Positions 17,195 through 25,712 of a stretch of 64,000 nt of DNA are shown one piece after another. Both the position numbers and the translations under genes were made by a program. Origin of the DNA: Catenulispora acidiphila DSM 44928 (GTDB lineage: Bacteria; Actinomycetota; Actinomycetes; Streptomycetales; Catenulisporaceae); NCBI RefSeq assembly GCF_000024025.1, contig NC_013131.1, forward strand, positions 5,332,001 to 5,396,000, written 5' to 3'. Position 1 is the stretch's first letter, and each line of letters begins with the position of its first letter. A model generated the notes under the pieces. The model was not told the DNA's origin. It did not search any database and worked only from the letters and a program-made list of their open reading frames with translations.

Positions 17195-18526
17195 TCACCC
17201 CCCACCGCCCCGCGCCGCGAGCGGGCTCCGCCGCAATGGCTCCGGCAGTGCGTCTCCGTGGGCGGTGACCATGGCGTCGCAGAGGTTCCAGATCTGGTCG
17301 ACGGTCAGGGTTGCGGCTGTGGCGGGGTCTGCCATTGCGGCGTGGCGGATGTGGCGGGGGTCGCCTTCTACGGCGGCGGCTACTACTAGGTCGACTACGT
17401 TGAGGAAGTGGCGGTTGGGGGCTGCTAGTTGGGGTGGGAGTGCTCCTACGTGGTGGGGGTGGATGCCGAGGCGGTCGAGGGTTGCTGGGACTTCGACGGC
17501 GGCTGCTTCGGGGAGGTTGCTGATCAGGCCGGTGTTGGGGGTGGTGACTTGGATGGTGCGGGGGGTGCCGGTGGCTAGGCTGTGGATGACTTGGGGGGCG
17601 TATTCGGCGGCGTCGCTTTCCCAGCCGTTGGCGGGGTCGCCGCCGTCGGTGATGACTTTGCGGAGTTCGCGGTATTCGGCGAGGTTTTCGGCGCTGATGT
17701 CGATGTAGTCGCCTACGGGGATGCGGAGGCGGGTGATTTCGGTGTCGTGGCCGAGGTACCAGGGGACGTATTCGGAGGAGTGCTCGCTGGTCTCGGTCGG
17801 GTAGTAGCCGAGGCGCTGGTACATGTCGACGCGGACGCGGCGGGCCAGGTCCGGGCTGGCTGCTATGGCGGCGTCCAGGGCCGGGTAGAGGTCGCGGCCT
17901 TGGTGCTGCCAGCGCAGGATCCAGGCTTGGTGGTTCACGCCGGCGGACAGGACGTCGACGTCGTCGTGGGGGATGCCGATGATGTCGCACAGGCCGCGGA
18001 CGGTCCAGTACACCGAGTGGCACAGGCCTGCGACCTTCAGCTTCGGCGCGATCGTGCTCAGGTACTGGATGTTCATGGCCATGGGGTTGGTGTAGTTCAG
18101 CAGCCAGGCGTCGGGGCAGACCTCGGCCATGTCCTGCGCCAGGGATCGCAGGACCGGGAAGGTGCGCAGGGCGCGGAAGATGCCGCCGACGCCGAGGGTG
18201 TCGCCGATGGTCTGGCGCAGGCCGGCGGCGGCGGGGATCTCGAAGTCGGTGACGGTGGCCTGGTGGCCGCCGACGGCGATCATGTTGACGACGGCGTCGG
18301 CGCCGGCCAGGGCGGCGCGGCGGTCGGTGGTGGCCGTGACGGACACCTCGGCGCCGAGGGTGCGCGCGGCGTGGTCGGCCAGCGCGGCGGCGACCTGCAG
18401 CCGCTCGGGGTCGATGTCGTGCAGCGCGATGGCCGCGCCGGACAGCTCGGGGTAGGACAGGATGTCGTGCAGCAGCTGCCGGGTGAAGACCACCGAGCCG
18501 GCGCCGACGAAGGCGATGCGGATCAC
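17195..18526 (-). CDS. GH4 NAD/Mn-dependent glycosidase, alpha-galactosidase type
   Basis: Cytoplasmic glycosidase of 443 residues using the GH4 oxidation-elimination mechanism. IAFVGAGSVVFTRQLLHDIL is the NAD-binding start close to MelA alpha-galactosidases. The metal-binding Cys is in GLCHSVYWT (around 173) and the His in AGVNHQAWIL (around 202), as in MelA. Start is GTG at 18526; a GGGAGG lies 17 to 22 bases upstream, so a slightly different start is possible. The combination with AgaS-like and PfkB proteins suggests it cleaves imported alpha-linked galactose or galactosamine oligomers rather than melibiose; that is inference. GH4 also contains glucuronidases and phospho-glycosidases, so specificity is open. 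Confidence 0.85.
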   Translation of the reverse strand: MIRIAFVGAGSVVFTRQLLHDILSYPELSGAAIALHDIDPERLQVAAALADHAARTLGAEVSVTATTDRRAALAGADAVVNMIAVGGHQATVTDFEIPAAAGLRQTIGDTLGVGGIFRALRTFPVLRSLAQDMAEVCPDAWLLNYTNPMAMNIQYLSTIAPKLKVAGLCHSVYWTVRGLCDIIGIPHDDVDVLSAGVNHQAWILRWQHQGRDLYPALDAAIAASPDLARRVRVDMYQRLGYYPTETSEHSSEYVPWYLGHDTEITRLRIPVGDYIDISAENLAEYRELRKVITDGGDPANGWESDAAEYAPQVIHSLATGTPRTIQVTTPNTGLISNLPEAAAVEVPATLDRLGIHPHHVGALPPQLAAPNRHFLNVVDLVVAAAVEGDPRHIRHAAMADPATAATLTVDQIWNLCDAMVTAHGDALPEPLRRSPLAARGGGG

Positions 18527-18577
18527 GCGGGATTCTCTTTCGGGAGGTCGGGAGGTCGGGAAGTCAGGTGGAGAAGA

Positions 18578-19492
18578 TCAGGCCGAGGCCGTGGATTGGG
18601 AAGCAGCCGAAGCACCCTGCGGGCGCAGGATCACCGAGCGGGTCAGATGCCGCGGGGCGTCCGGGTCCAGACCCCGGCGCACCGCCAGCTCCAGAGCCAG
18701 GCGCTGCGCCTGGACCAGCGAGGCGAGCGGGTCGAGGTCCTGATGGATCCACATCCCGCCGGTGGCGCCGACCTGCTCGGCCAAGCCGTCGGGGGCGGCG
18801 CCGAACATCCAGACCGCGGACTGCTCGTCGGTGATCGCGATCGGGCCGTGCCGGTAGTCCATCGCCGGGTAGGACTCGGACCACGCCAGTGCCGCCTCGC
18901 GCATCTTCAGCGCGGCTTCGGCGGCCAGACCGGTGGTCCAGCCCGCGCCCAGGAACGTGAACTGCGTACGGTCGGCGACCCCCTCGGGCAGCGGTTCGCT
19001 GACAGCTGAGGCGGCATCGGCGATCGCGCCCGACACGTCCTCGCCGAGGTGCGCGCGCAGCAGGATCAAGGTCGTGGTGGCGAAGCGCGTCTGCACCACC
19101 GAGCGCTCGTCGGCGAAGTCCAGGACGACCGCCGTGCCGGCGAGCGCCGGAGCCGGGGAGTCCGCCACGCCGGTGATCAGCGTGGTCGGCGCCGTGGCGG
19201 CGGCGAGCACGTCGAGGACCTCGGTCGTGGTCCCGGACCGGCTCAGCGCCAGCACCCGGTCGTACTCGCGGCCGCCCGGCAGCTCGGAGGCGGTGAAGGC
19301 GTCGGTCTCCCCGGCGCCGGAGGCCTCGCGCAGCCCGGCGTAGGCCTGCGCCATGAACCAGGACGTCCCGCAGCCGACGACGGCCACGCGCTCGCCGGGC
19401 TCGGGCAGGCCCGCCGCCGTGGCGGCCAGGTCGGCGGCACGCTGCCAGCTGCGCGGCTGGTCGGCCAGTTCGGCGGTGACGAAGGAAGACAT
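18578..19492 (-). CDS. SIS-domain sugar phosphate isomerase/deaminase, AgaS-like
   Basis: Protein of 304 residues with two SIS domains resembling the isomerase half of GlmS. The first phosphate site is VVGCGTSWFMAQ (about 38-49) followed by ALSRSGTTTEV (about 82-92); the second SIS domain shows LGAGWTTGLAAEAALKMREA and the GlmS/AgaS-type ESYPAMDYRHGP. There is no glutaminase domain, so it does not make glucosamine-6-phosphate from glutamine; deamination and isomerisation of galactosamine-6-phosphate (AgaS) is the likely reaction. It lies between the ABC permease genes and GH4 in the same direction. Confidence 0.8.
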   Translation of the reverse strand: MSSFVTAELADQPRSWQRAADLAATAAGLPEPGERVAVVGCGTSWFMAQAYAGLREASGAGETDAFTASELPGGREYDRVLALSRSGTTTEVLDVLAAATAPTTLITGVADSPAPALAGTAVVLDFADERSVVQTRFATTTLILLRAHLGEDVSGAIADAASAVSEPLPEGVADRTQFTFLGAGWTTGLAAEAALKMREAALAWSESYPAMDYRHGPIAITDEQSAVWMFGAAPDGLAEQVGATGGMWIHQDLDPLASLVQAQRLALELAVRRGLDPDAPRHLTRSVILRPQGASAASQSTASA

Positions 19493-19580
19493 GGGGCTGA
19501 CTCCGTTCAGGCAGGGCGAATCAAGCAGGGTGAATCAGGCGTCGTGGTTCAAAACAAGAAGGTGAGAAGGGGCAGGCCGC

Positions 19581-20396
19581 TCAGCCCTTGAGCCCGGACA
19601 TGCTCATCGTCTGGACGAACTGCCGCTGGGCGATCAGGAATCCGAGGATCAGCGGCGCGGTCGCCACGACGTTGCAGGCCATCAGCTCCTGCCAGTCGAT
19701 GTGGTGCGCGCCCTGGAAGTTGATGAGCCCGAGCTGGATCGTGAACTTCGACGGGTCGTTGATCGCGATCAGCGGCCAGAGCAGGTCGTTCCAGGAGTTC
19801 AGCAGCGTGAACACCGCCAGGGTGGCCAGCGCCGGCCGGGCCAGCGGCAGCACGATGCGGAAGAACACCCCGAAGGTCGTCAGCCCGTCGATCCGCCCGG
19901 CCTCCTCCAGGTCCTTGGGCAGCGACAGGAAGAACTGCCGCATCAGGAACACCCCGAACGCCGAGGTCAGGAAGGGGACGAAGGCGGCGCCGAGGGTGTC
20001 GATGAGCCCGAGGTGGGTGAACATGAAGTAGGTCGGGATCATCAGCATCTGCGTCGGGATCATGATCGTGGCGACCAGCGTCACGAACCCCACGGTCCGC
20101 CCCCGGAACGACAGCCGCGCATAGGCGTAGCCGCCCAGGGAGCACAGAATCAGATGGCTGACGATCGCGATGCTCGACACGATCGCGGAGTTCAGCATCC
20201 ACCGCCCGACCGGCGCGTCGCGGAACAGCCGCACGTATCCGCTGATGTGCAGCGCGGACGGGAAGAATCTCGGCGGGAAGCGGTTGATGTCGGCGTTCGA
20301 GGTGAGCGAGGCCAGCAGCATCTGCAGCAGCGGCAACAGGAACACCAGGGACAGCGGCATCAGGAGCAGGTGCCAGCGGCTGAATTTACGGCTCAT
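19581..20396 (-). CDS. ABC sugar transporter permease, MalG type
   Basis: Permease of 271 residues with six predicted helices. The EAA loop is LPKDLEEAGRIDGLTTFGVFF, and the C-terminus ends in the usual QRQFVQTMSMSGLKG. The ATG at 20396 overlaps the preceding stop (TGATG), so it is coupled to the partner permease. A longer in-frame reading extends upstream through the partner gene but is only a shadow. Confidence 0.92.
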   Translation of the reverse strand: MSRKFSRWHLLLMPLSLVFLLPLLQMLLASLTSNADINRFPPRFFPSALHISGYVRLFRDAPVGRWMLNSAIVSSIAIVSHLILCSLGGYAYARLSFRGRTVGFVTLVATIMIPTQMLMIPTYFMFTHLGLIDTLGAAFVPFLTSAFGVFLMRQFFLSLPKDLEEAGRIDGLTTFGVFFRIVLPLARPALATLAVFTLLNSWNDLLWPLIAINDPSKFTIQLGLINFQGAHHIDWQELMACNVVATAPLILGFLIAQRQFVQTMSMSGLKG

Positions 20397-21418
20397 CAGA
20401 AGGCCTCGATCTTGCTGCGCCGGGCGTAGGCGAACAGTCCCAGGGTGATGACCAGCGTGGCGCCGAACAGCGTGTAGGCAGCTGCCGAGCCGTATCCGTA
20501 GCGGGAGAGGTTGAACGCCTGGTTGTAGATGAAGTACACGATGGTCTGGCTGGCTCCCAGCGGTCCGCCGTGCGTGGTGGTCAGGATCAGCTCGAAGATC
20601 TGCAGCACCGAGATGGTCTCCCAGACCCCGACGAACACCGTGACCGGCGCCAGGCTCGGCAGGATGACGTGCCGGAACTGCTGCCAGCGATTCGCGCCGT
20701 CGATGCGCGCCGCCTCCAGGCAGTCGGTCGGGATGTCCTGCAGCGCGGCGAGGTAGACGATGACGGAGAACGCCAGGTCGGTCCACAGATAGATCAGGGC
20801 TATGACCCACATGACCTCGTGCCGGTTGGCCAGGAACCCCTGCTGCGGCAGGTGCAGCACCCGCAGCAGGTTGTTCGCCAGCCCGAACTGCTGGTCGAAG
20901 ACGAAGTTCGCCAGGATGCCGGTGGCCGCCGCCGAGACGACCAGCGGCACGAACAGCGCGGTGCGGTAGAAGGCGATGAAGCGGATCTTGCGGTTCAGCG
21001 CGATCGCCAGGAACATCCCCAGGACCAGCACCACCGGGACGTACAAGACCGTGAACAGCACGGTGTGGTTCACAGCGGACCTGAAGTCCGGGTCCTGCGC
21101 CATCAGACGGTAGTTGTCCCAGCCGATCTGGCGCGCCGGCGTGATCCCGTTCCAGTGCTCGCGGGAGATCAGGAACGCCCAGGCGGCGGGGAACAGCGTC
21201 AGGCCCAGGATGATCAGAGTCGCCGGGGCGGCGAAGGACCAGCCGGTCAGGTTGGCGACGACGCGGCGGCGGCGGGCGGTCCACTTGGGTTTGGCAACTG
21301 TCGCTGCGTCCCCGACCGCTCCGTCTCCGGCCTCTGCGACCGGGGCGTTCCGCGCGTTCCGGCGCCGGCCCGCGGCCCCGGACTTCTCATGGTCGGAGAT
21401 CAGGATTCCGTGTTTCAT
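20396..21418 (-). CDS. ABC sugar transporter permease, MalF type
   Basis: Permease of 340 residues. A charged cytoplasmic N-terminal extension of about 55 residues precedes the first helix; the EAA loop is CLEAARIDGANRWQQFRHVILP. It is 9 bases from the solute-binding protein gene and overlaps the next permease gene by one base. The ATPase partner is not encoded nearby. Confidence 0.92.
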   Translation of the reverse strand: MKHGILISDHEKSGAAGRRRNARNAPVAEAGDGAVGDAATVAKPKWTARRRRVVANLTGWSFAAPATLIILGLTLFPAAWAFLISREHWNGITPARQIGWDNYRLMAQDPDFRSAVNHTVLFTVLYVPVVLVLGMFLAIALNRKIRFIAFYRTALFVPLVVSAAATGILANFVFDQQFGLANNLLRVLHLPQQGFLANRHEVMWVIALIYLWTDLAFSVIVYLAALQDIPTDCLEAARIDGANRWQQFRHVILPSLAPVTVFVGVWETISVLQIFELILTTTHGGPLGASQTIVYFIYNQAFNLSRYGYGSAAAYTLFGATLVITLGLFAYARRSKIEAF

Positions 21419-21427
21419 CGGGACGCC

Positions 21428-22756
21428 TCAGTCCGCTTGCGCCAGCGCGACGTCCGCCGCCTTCGCCGCGTCTTGCAAGGCCGACTTGGGATCCCCCTGA
21501 CCTTGCAGCACCTTGGCGATCGCCTGTCCGACAGCCTGGGACAAGCCGACGTAGCCGGGGACGGTCGGCCGGGCGGTCGTGGCGTTCTTCAGGTTGTCGA
21601 AGAGTGTCTGCGCGCCGGGGTACTGCTTGGCGTAGTCCTGGAACTCCTGGCTGCCGGCCTCGCTGCTGCGCAGCGGCAGGTTCCCGGTGGCGAGGTTGAA
21701 CTGCGGGTCGGTCTGCGCCGAGGTCAGCCACTGCGCGAACTGGTAGGACCAATAGGTCCGGTTGGCATCGTGGTGGTCGTACAGGGTCCACAGGTCCGGG
21801 CCGGATATCGTCTGGTGGCTCGTGCCGTCGAAGGAGGGCAGGTAGGTGACGCCGTAGTCCAGGTTCGCTCCGACGTTGTCCGACAGCTGCCACGGCCCGC
21901 TCATGATCATGCCGATCAGGCCGGACTTGAACAGGTCGGCGTACTTCTGGTCGTCCTGCGATAGGTACACGGACTTGTCGGTCACAGCCATCTGCTGCAG
22001 GAACGTCAGGGCTGCCACACCGGCGTCGGAGTCGAAGGCGGCCTTGCTGTTGTCGGAGTTCAGGACGGTGCCGCCCTTCTGCCACAGCAGCGGCCAGAAG
22101 TGCCAGGTGGTGTCCTCGGTCCCGGAGACGGAGTAGGCGGTGCCGTAGACGTTCTTCGCCGGGTCGGTGAGCTTCTTCGCCGCCGCCCGGAAGTCGTCCC
22201 AGGTCCAGGTGTTCGTGGGCTCGGACAGGCCCGCGGCCTGGAACAGCTTCTTGTTGTACATCAGCGCCAGGTTGTCCACGACCGCCGGGAAGCCGATCAC
22301 GTGCCCGTTGGGCGTCGCGGTCTGCCGCGCCGCCGGCGGGAACTCGTCCCACTTCACCGCCGGGTCCTTGACCTTGTCGGTGATGTCCAGGGTGCGGCCG
22401 GACAGCTGCATCTGGGTGGCCCAGCTGCCGAAGTTGTAGGAGATGTCCGGGTAGGTGCCGCTGGTGAAGGCGGCGATCAGCTTCGGCAGCAGCTGGTCGG
22501 TGGTCGGCGCGCCGGGCGAGATGTCGACGGTGACGTTCGGGTGCGCCGCGTGGAACTGCTTGGCCAGACCCTCCAGCAGCTTCTCGGGGTTCACGTCCTG
22601 TCCGGTCCACACGGTGATGGTGACCGGCTTCGTCGGATCCGCCGGCGCCTTCGAGGACGAGGACGCCGAGGAGGAGCACGCGGCGGTCAGCGCCAGCACG
22701 GCGGTGGTGGCGGCCGCGGCGGCCGAGCGAAGGGTTCGTGCCGTTCTTGGATGCAC
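21428..22756 (-). CDS. ABC transporter solute-binding lipoprotein (CUT1)
   Basis: Sugar-binding lipoprotein of 442 residues. Signal peptide about 1-26 with lipobox LTAAC followed by a Ser-rich linker. MalE-like features include WTGQDVNPEK at the start of the mature fold and SGPWQLSDN near residue 290. GTG start at 22756 with GGAGGT at good spacing. First gene of a minus-strand operon with two permeases and AgaS-like SIS, GH4 and PfkB enzymes, transcribed divergently from the DeoR regulator. Probable ligand: galactose/galactosamine oligosaccharide (inference). Confidence 0.9.
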   Translation of the reverse strand: MHPRTARTLRSAAAAATTAVLALTAACSSSASSSSKAPADPTKPVTITVWTGQDVNPEKLLEGLAKQFHAAHPNVTVDISPGAPTTDQLLPKLIAAFTSGTYPDISYNFGSWATQMQLSGRTLDITDKVKDPAVKWDEFPPAARQTATPNGHVIGFPAVVDNLALMYNKKLFQAAGLSEPTNTWTWDDFRAAAKKLTDPAKNVYGTAYSVSGTEDTTWHFWPLLWQKGGTVLNSDNSKAAFDSDAGVAALTFLQQMAVTDKSVYLSQDDQKYADLFKSGLIGMIMSGPWQLSDNVGANLDYGVTYLPSFDGTSHQTISGPDLWTLYDHHDANRTYWSYQFAQWLTSAQTDPQFNLATGNLPLRSSEAGSQEFQDYAKQYPGAQTLFDNLKNATTARPTVPGYVGLSQAVGQAIAKVLQGQGDPKSALQDAAKAADVALAQAD

Positions 22757-23176
22757 GGGAAGACCTCCAAGACATCAGAGAAGGAGACGAGGGGTGGGGT
22801 CATTCAAGGACTCCGCACACCGAACTCACAAGATCCACGCACGTTTCGCTCACCGGGGATGCTCGAACGCGCGCGGAAGGGCGCGTTGAGCAAGTCCTTG
22901 GCAGCATCGCCGGCGCGCGCGTAGCATCAGGGGGCATCGCCGCGGAAACGCGACGTCAGAGGTACGCCCATCCGGTATGTCGGCAGCGCCGCGAGCCCGG
23001 ACCGAGTCGCCAGGACCGCCGGCCGCCCGCGCCGGGGCTTTCCGAGGCGGGGTCGTGCCCACCAGCACTGTGGAGCTCACCGTGAGCCTCATCGATGCCC
23101 GATCGGCCCTTCCCCCCGCGCGATCAGCGCACTCACCTCATCCCGGCGCGCCGACCCGCCCCTGACGGGCCCGCCG
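22757..23176. promoter_or_regulatory. 420-base divergent control region between binding protein and DeoR regulator genes
   Basis: No convincing coding sequence: the short reading frames here have no ribosome site or recognisable content. It should hold the promoters of both the importer operon and the regulator. I could not identify a clear DeoR operator; CGTTTCG (22843) and GGAAACGCG (22943) are weak complementary motifs only. Confidence 0.5.
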
Positions 23177-23986
23177 ATGACCGAACTGCAGAGCAAGACC
23201 CCGCACGCCATGCACCGCTCCGACCGCGTCACCGCGATCCTGGACCGGCTGGCCTACGGCGGCACCGTGGACGTCACGACCGCCGCCCGCGAACTCGGCG
23301 TCTCCGTGGCGACCATCCGCCGCGACCTGACCCTCCTGGACGACCAGAACCTGCTGGTCCGCACCCGGGGCGGCGCGGTCGGCCGCGACGTCGCCTACGA
23401 GCTGCCGGTCCGCTACCGCGACAACCACGGCCGCGCCGCCAAGCAGGCGATCGCGCGCATGGCCCTGCGCGCCCTGGCGCCGGGCCGCCACGTCGTGGCC
23501 GTCAACGGCGGCACGACGACCAGCGAGGTGGCCCGCCTGCTGGCCACCCGCACCGAGCTGACGGTGGTCACCAACGCGCTGAACATCGCCGGCATCCTGG
23601 TCAACCGCCCGAAGGTGAAGCTGGTCGTCACCGGAGGCGTGGCGCGCTCGAACTCCTACGAGATGGTCGGGCCCTGGGCCGAGACCATCGTCGGCCGCTT
23701 CAACGTGGACACCGCCTTCATCGGCATCGACGGCATCAGCGCCGCCAGCGGCCTGTCCACCCACGACGAGGTCGAGGCGCACACGAACGCGGTGATCATC
23801 GGCCGCGCCCGGCGCGTCGTGGTGGTCGCCGACGGCTCGAAGATCGGCCGCACGCACCTGGCGCACGTCGTCGGCCTGGACGCGATCGACCAGCTGGTCA
23901 CCGACGCCAGCGCCGACCCGGCGGAGCTGCAGGCGATCGCGGCTCAGGGGGTTGCGGTGCGGATCGCGGAGCCGGTGCGGCGGTGA
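23177..23986 (+). CDS. DeoR-family transcriptional regulator, AgaR-like
   Basis: Repressor of 269 residues. The N-terminal winged helix carries VDVTTAARELGVSVATIRRD (about 35-54), the DeoR signature, and the C-terminal sugar-phosphate sensor domain contains AVNGGTTTSEVARLL and DTAFIGIDGIS, the phosphate-sensing motifs of this family. DeoR proteins usually respond to a phosphorylated sugar of the pathway they control; here that would be a galactosamine/tagatose phosphate. It is divergent from the importer-GH4-SIS-kinase operon. Start at ATG 23177 lacks a strong ribosome site; the ATG at 23210 is an alternative. Confidence 0.88.
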   Translation: MTELQSKTPHAMHRSDRVTAILDRLAYGGTVDVTTAARELGVSVATIRRDLTLLDDQNLLVRTRGGAVGRDVAYELPVRYRDNHGRAAKQAIARMALRALAPGRHVVAVNGGTTTSEVARLLATRTELTVVTNALNIAGILVNRPKVKLVVTGGVARSNSYEMVGPWAETIVGRFNVDTAFIGIDGISAASGLSTHDEVEAHTNAVIIGRARRVVVVADGSKIGRTHLAHVVGLDAIDQLVTDASADPAELQAIAAQGVAVRIAEPVRR

Positions 23987-24056
23987 GGCGGTGAGGGGCG
24001 GGGCGGTGAAGGGCGTGGCGGTGATGAGTGAGGCGGTGCAGGGCGGCAGCATGGCA

Positions 24057-24087
24057 GACCGGCAGCCCGATGATCGGGCTGCCGGTC
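24057..24087. terminator. bidirectional hairpin terminator
   Basis: A perfect 15-base inverted repeat (24057-24071 and 24073-24087; arms begin GACCGGCAGCCCG) lies between the convergent DeoR and beta-helix genes. It is the strongest hairpin seen in the window and can stop transcription from both sides. Confidence 0.85.
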
Positions 24088-24113
24088 ATCACACCACCGG
24101 TCGTTCGCCTCGC

Positions 24114-25532
24114 TCAGCAGGACCCGGAGAAACTGCTGTGTGCGTCCAAGCCGGTAGCGGCCCGATAGGCGCTGAACCCGGTGTAGGTCGTCGCGTGCCA
24201 GCCCCACTGCGCCGTGGCGGCGCCCGCCGCCGCCGCCGCCGAGTAGCGGTTGGCGTCCACGACGTCGCCCTGGCCGGACGTCGACCGGGCGACGGTCCCG
24301 ATCAGCAGGGTGCCGGGACCTGCGGCGCAGATGGTGTTGCCGGTGATCTGGTTGCCGGACTCGTGGTACTGGATCAGGAACTCCGGCGAGCCGTCGTGGT
24401 CGGTGTTGTTGTTCCGCAGCGTGTTGCCGGTGAAGGTGTTCGCGAAGGAGCGGCCGGTCTGCACTCCCCCGCAGTCCTCGCCGCCGTCGCAGTAGCCGCC
24501 GGTGGTGATGCCGACGTAGCGGCTGTCGCTGACCGCGTTGCCCTCGACGGTGACGTGGTCGGCGGCTCCCCGGGCGTTCTCGGCGGCCACCTCGATGCCG
24601 ATGTCGTCGCCGCGCACGCTGTTGCCCGCGATGGCGATGTGCGTGCCGCCGTCGACGTAGACGCCGTCCGCGCAGTTGCACCAGCCCTCGGGCGACCAGT
24701 AGGCGGGATTGCCCTCGGAGACGATGTTCTCCACGTCGTTTCCGCTGATCACGCCGTCGCGGGCGCGATTCAGGTCGGTGTAGCGGTAGGAGGGCGGGAG
24801 CGTCGGCTCGAAGCCGATGGCGTCGATGCCGATGTTGTTGTCGTCGTGGATGTGGTTGCCGGTGATGCGCCAGCCGTCGACGTTGCCGTTGACCACCACC
24901 GATTCGCTCGCTCCGAGCTTGAGGTGGTCCACTTCGTTGCCGTCGATGGTCAGGGTGCTGATCGGCCGGGTCGGGGAGTCGCCGTAGGCGGCGATGCCGT
25001 GGGCGTTCATGTCCATGCTGCCCAAGGTGCCGTTGTCGTTGCCCATGGCGTGCACATGGTTGCCGGCGATCGTGACGCCGGTGTCGCCGCCGTGGACGTA
25101 GATCCCGATCGGCATCGCGGCGATGTCGGCGCTGCGATAGCCGGTGATCTCCAGTCCGCGCACCGTCACCGCCGTGCTGCCGGCGATGTCGACCATCGCC
25201 GAGCGGCCGGTCGGTACGGTCAGCGAGGAGCCGTCGAGGACGGGATGCTCGCCGGAGGCCGCGGTGAGCGTGATGTTCTTCGCGTTGTGCAGGCTGACGC
25301 GCTGCGCGTACCTCCCACCGCGCACCACCACCGTGCCGCCGCCGCTGGGCAGCGCGGCGATCGCGTGCTGGATCGTGGCGAACGGTGCGGCGAGGGTGCC
25401 GCCTGCTGAGTCGGAGCCGCTGGGCGCGACGTAGACGGTCGAGGTCGTATCGGCCTGCGCGCTCACCGGTACCGCGACCACCGAGAAGACAAGCGCAGAC
25501 AAGGCCGCGAGGCCCAAAGCATGTGGCTTCAT
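24114..25532 (-). CDS. secreted right-handed parallel beta-helix protein
   Basis: Secreted protein of 472 residues: signal peptide about 1-27 (ends SAQA) then a mature protein starting TVYVAPSGSDSAGGT, the usual opening of bacterial pectate-lyase-like beta-helices. Repeated turns such as ITGNHIHDD, IAGNSVRGD, VEGNAVSDS and FTGNTLRNN, spaced 22-30 residues, mark the parallel beta-helix (PbH1/NosD-like). Several Cys (CNC near 290, CDGGEDCGG near 350) may form disulphides. Such proteins are polysaccharide lyases, epimerases or hydrolases; no catalytic residues can be assigned. It shares a 180-base divergent promoter region with the GH114 gene, so it may act on the same extracellular polymer. Confidence 0.75.
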   Translation of the reverse strand: MKPHALGLAALSALVFSVVAVPVSAQADTTSTVYVAPSGSDSAGGTLAAPFATIQHAIAALPSGGGTVVVRGGRYAQRVSLHNAKNITLTAASGEHPVLDGSSLTVPTGRSAMVDIAGSTAVTVRGLEITGYRSADIAAMPIGIYVHGGDTGVTIAGNHVHAMGNDNGTLGSMDMNAHGIAAYGDSPTRPISTLTIDGNEVDHLKLGASESVVVNGNVDGWRITGNHIHDDNNIGIDAIGFEPTLPPSYRYTDLNRARDGVISGNDVENIVSEGNPAYWSPEGWCNCADGVYVDGGTHIAIAGNSVRGDDIGIEVAAENARGAADHVTVEGNAVSDSRYVGITTGGYCDGGEDCGGVQTGRSFANTFTGNTLRNNNTDHDGSPEFLIQYHESGNQITGNTICAAGPGTLLIGTVARSTSGQGDVVDANRYSAAAAAGAATAQWGWHATTYTGFSAYRAATGLDAHSSFSGSC

Positions 25533-25712
25533 ACCGCCCAGAGCCTGGGCACCGCACCGTCGGGCGTCAACGAAAACTCAATCCTCATGAGCGATTCGAC
25601 CCACTCGCTCACTCCGGCTGCGCGTTTCCCATCCACACCTCGACGCTGCCGCGGGACCCCTGCTAAGAATCGCCCCGAACACGAGAACAGCCACCATTCT
25701 CGAGGAGGAATC

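Noticed and set aside
22850-23165. Short reading frames in the DeoR upstream gap
   Set aside because: No ribosome sites, Pro/Arg-rich composition, and overlap on both strands; better explained as promoter DNA.
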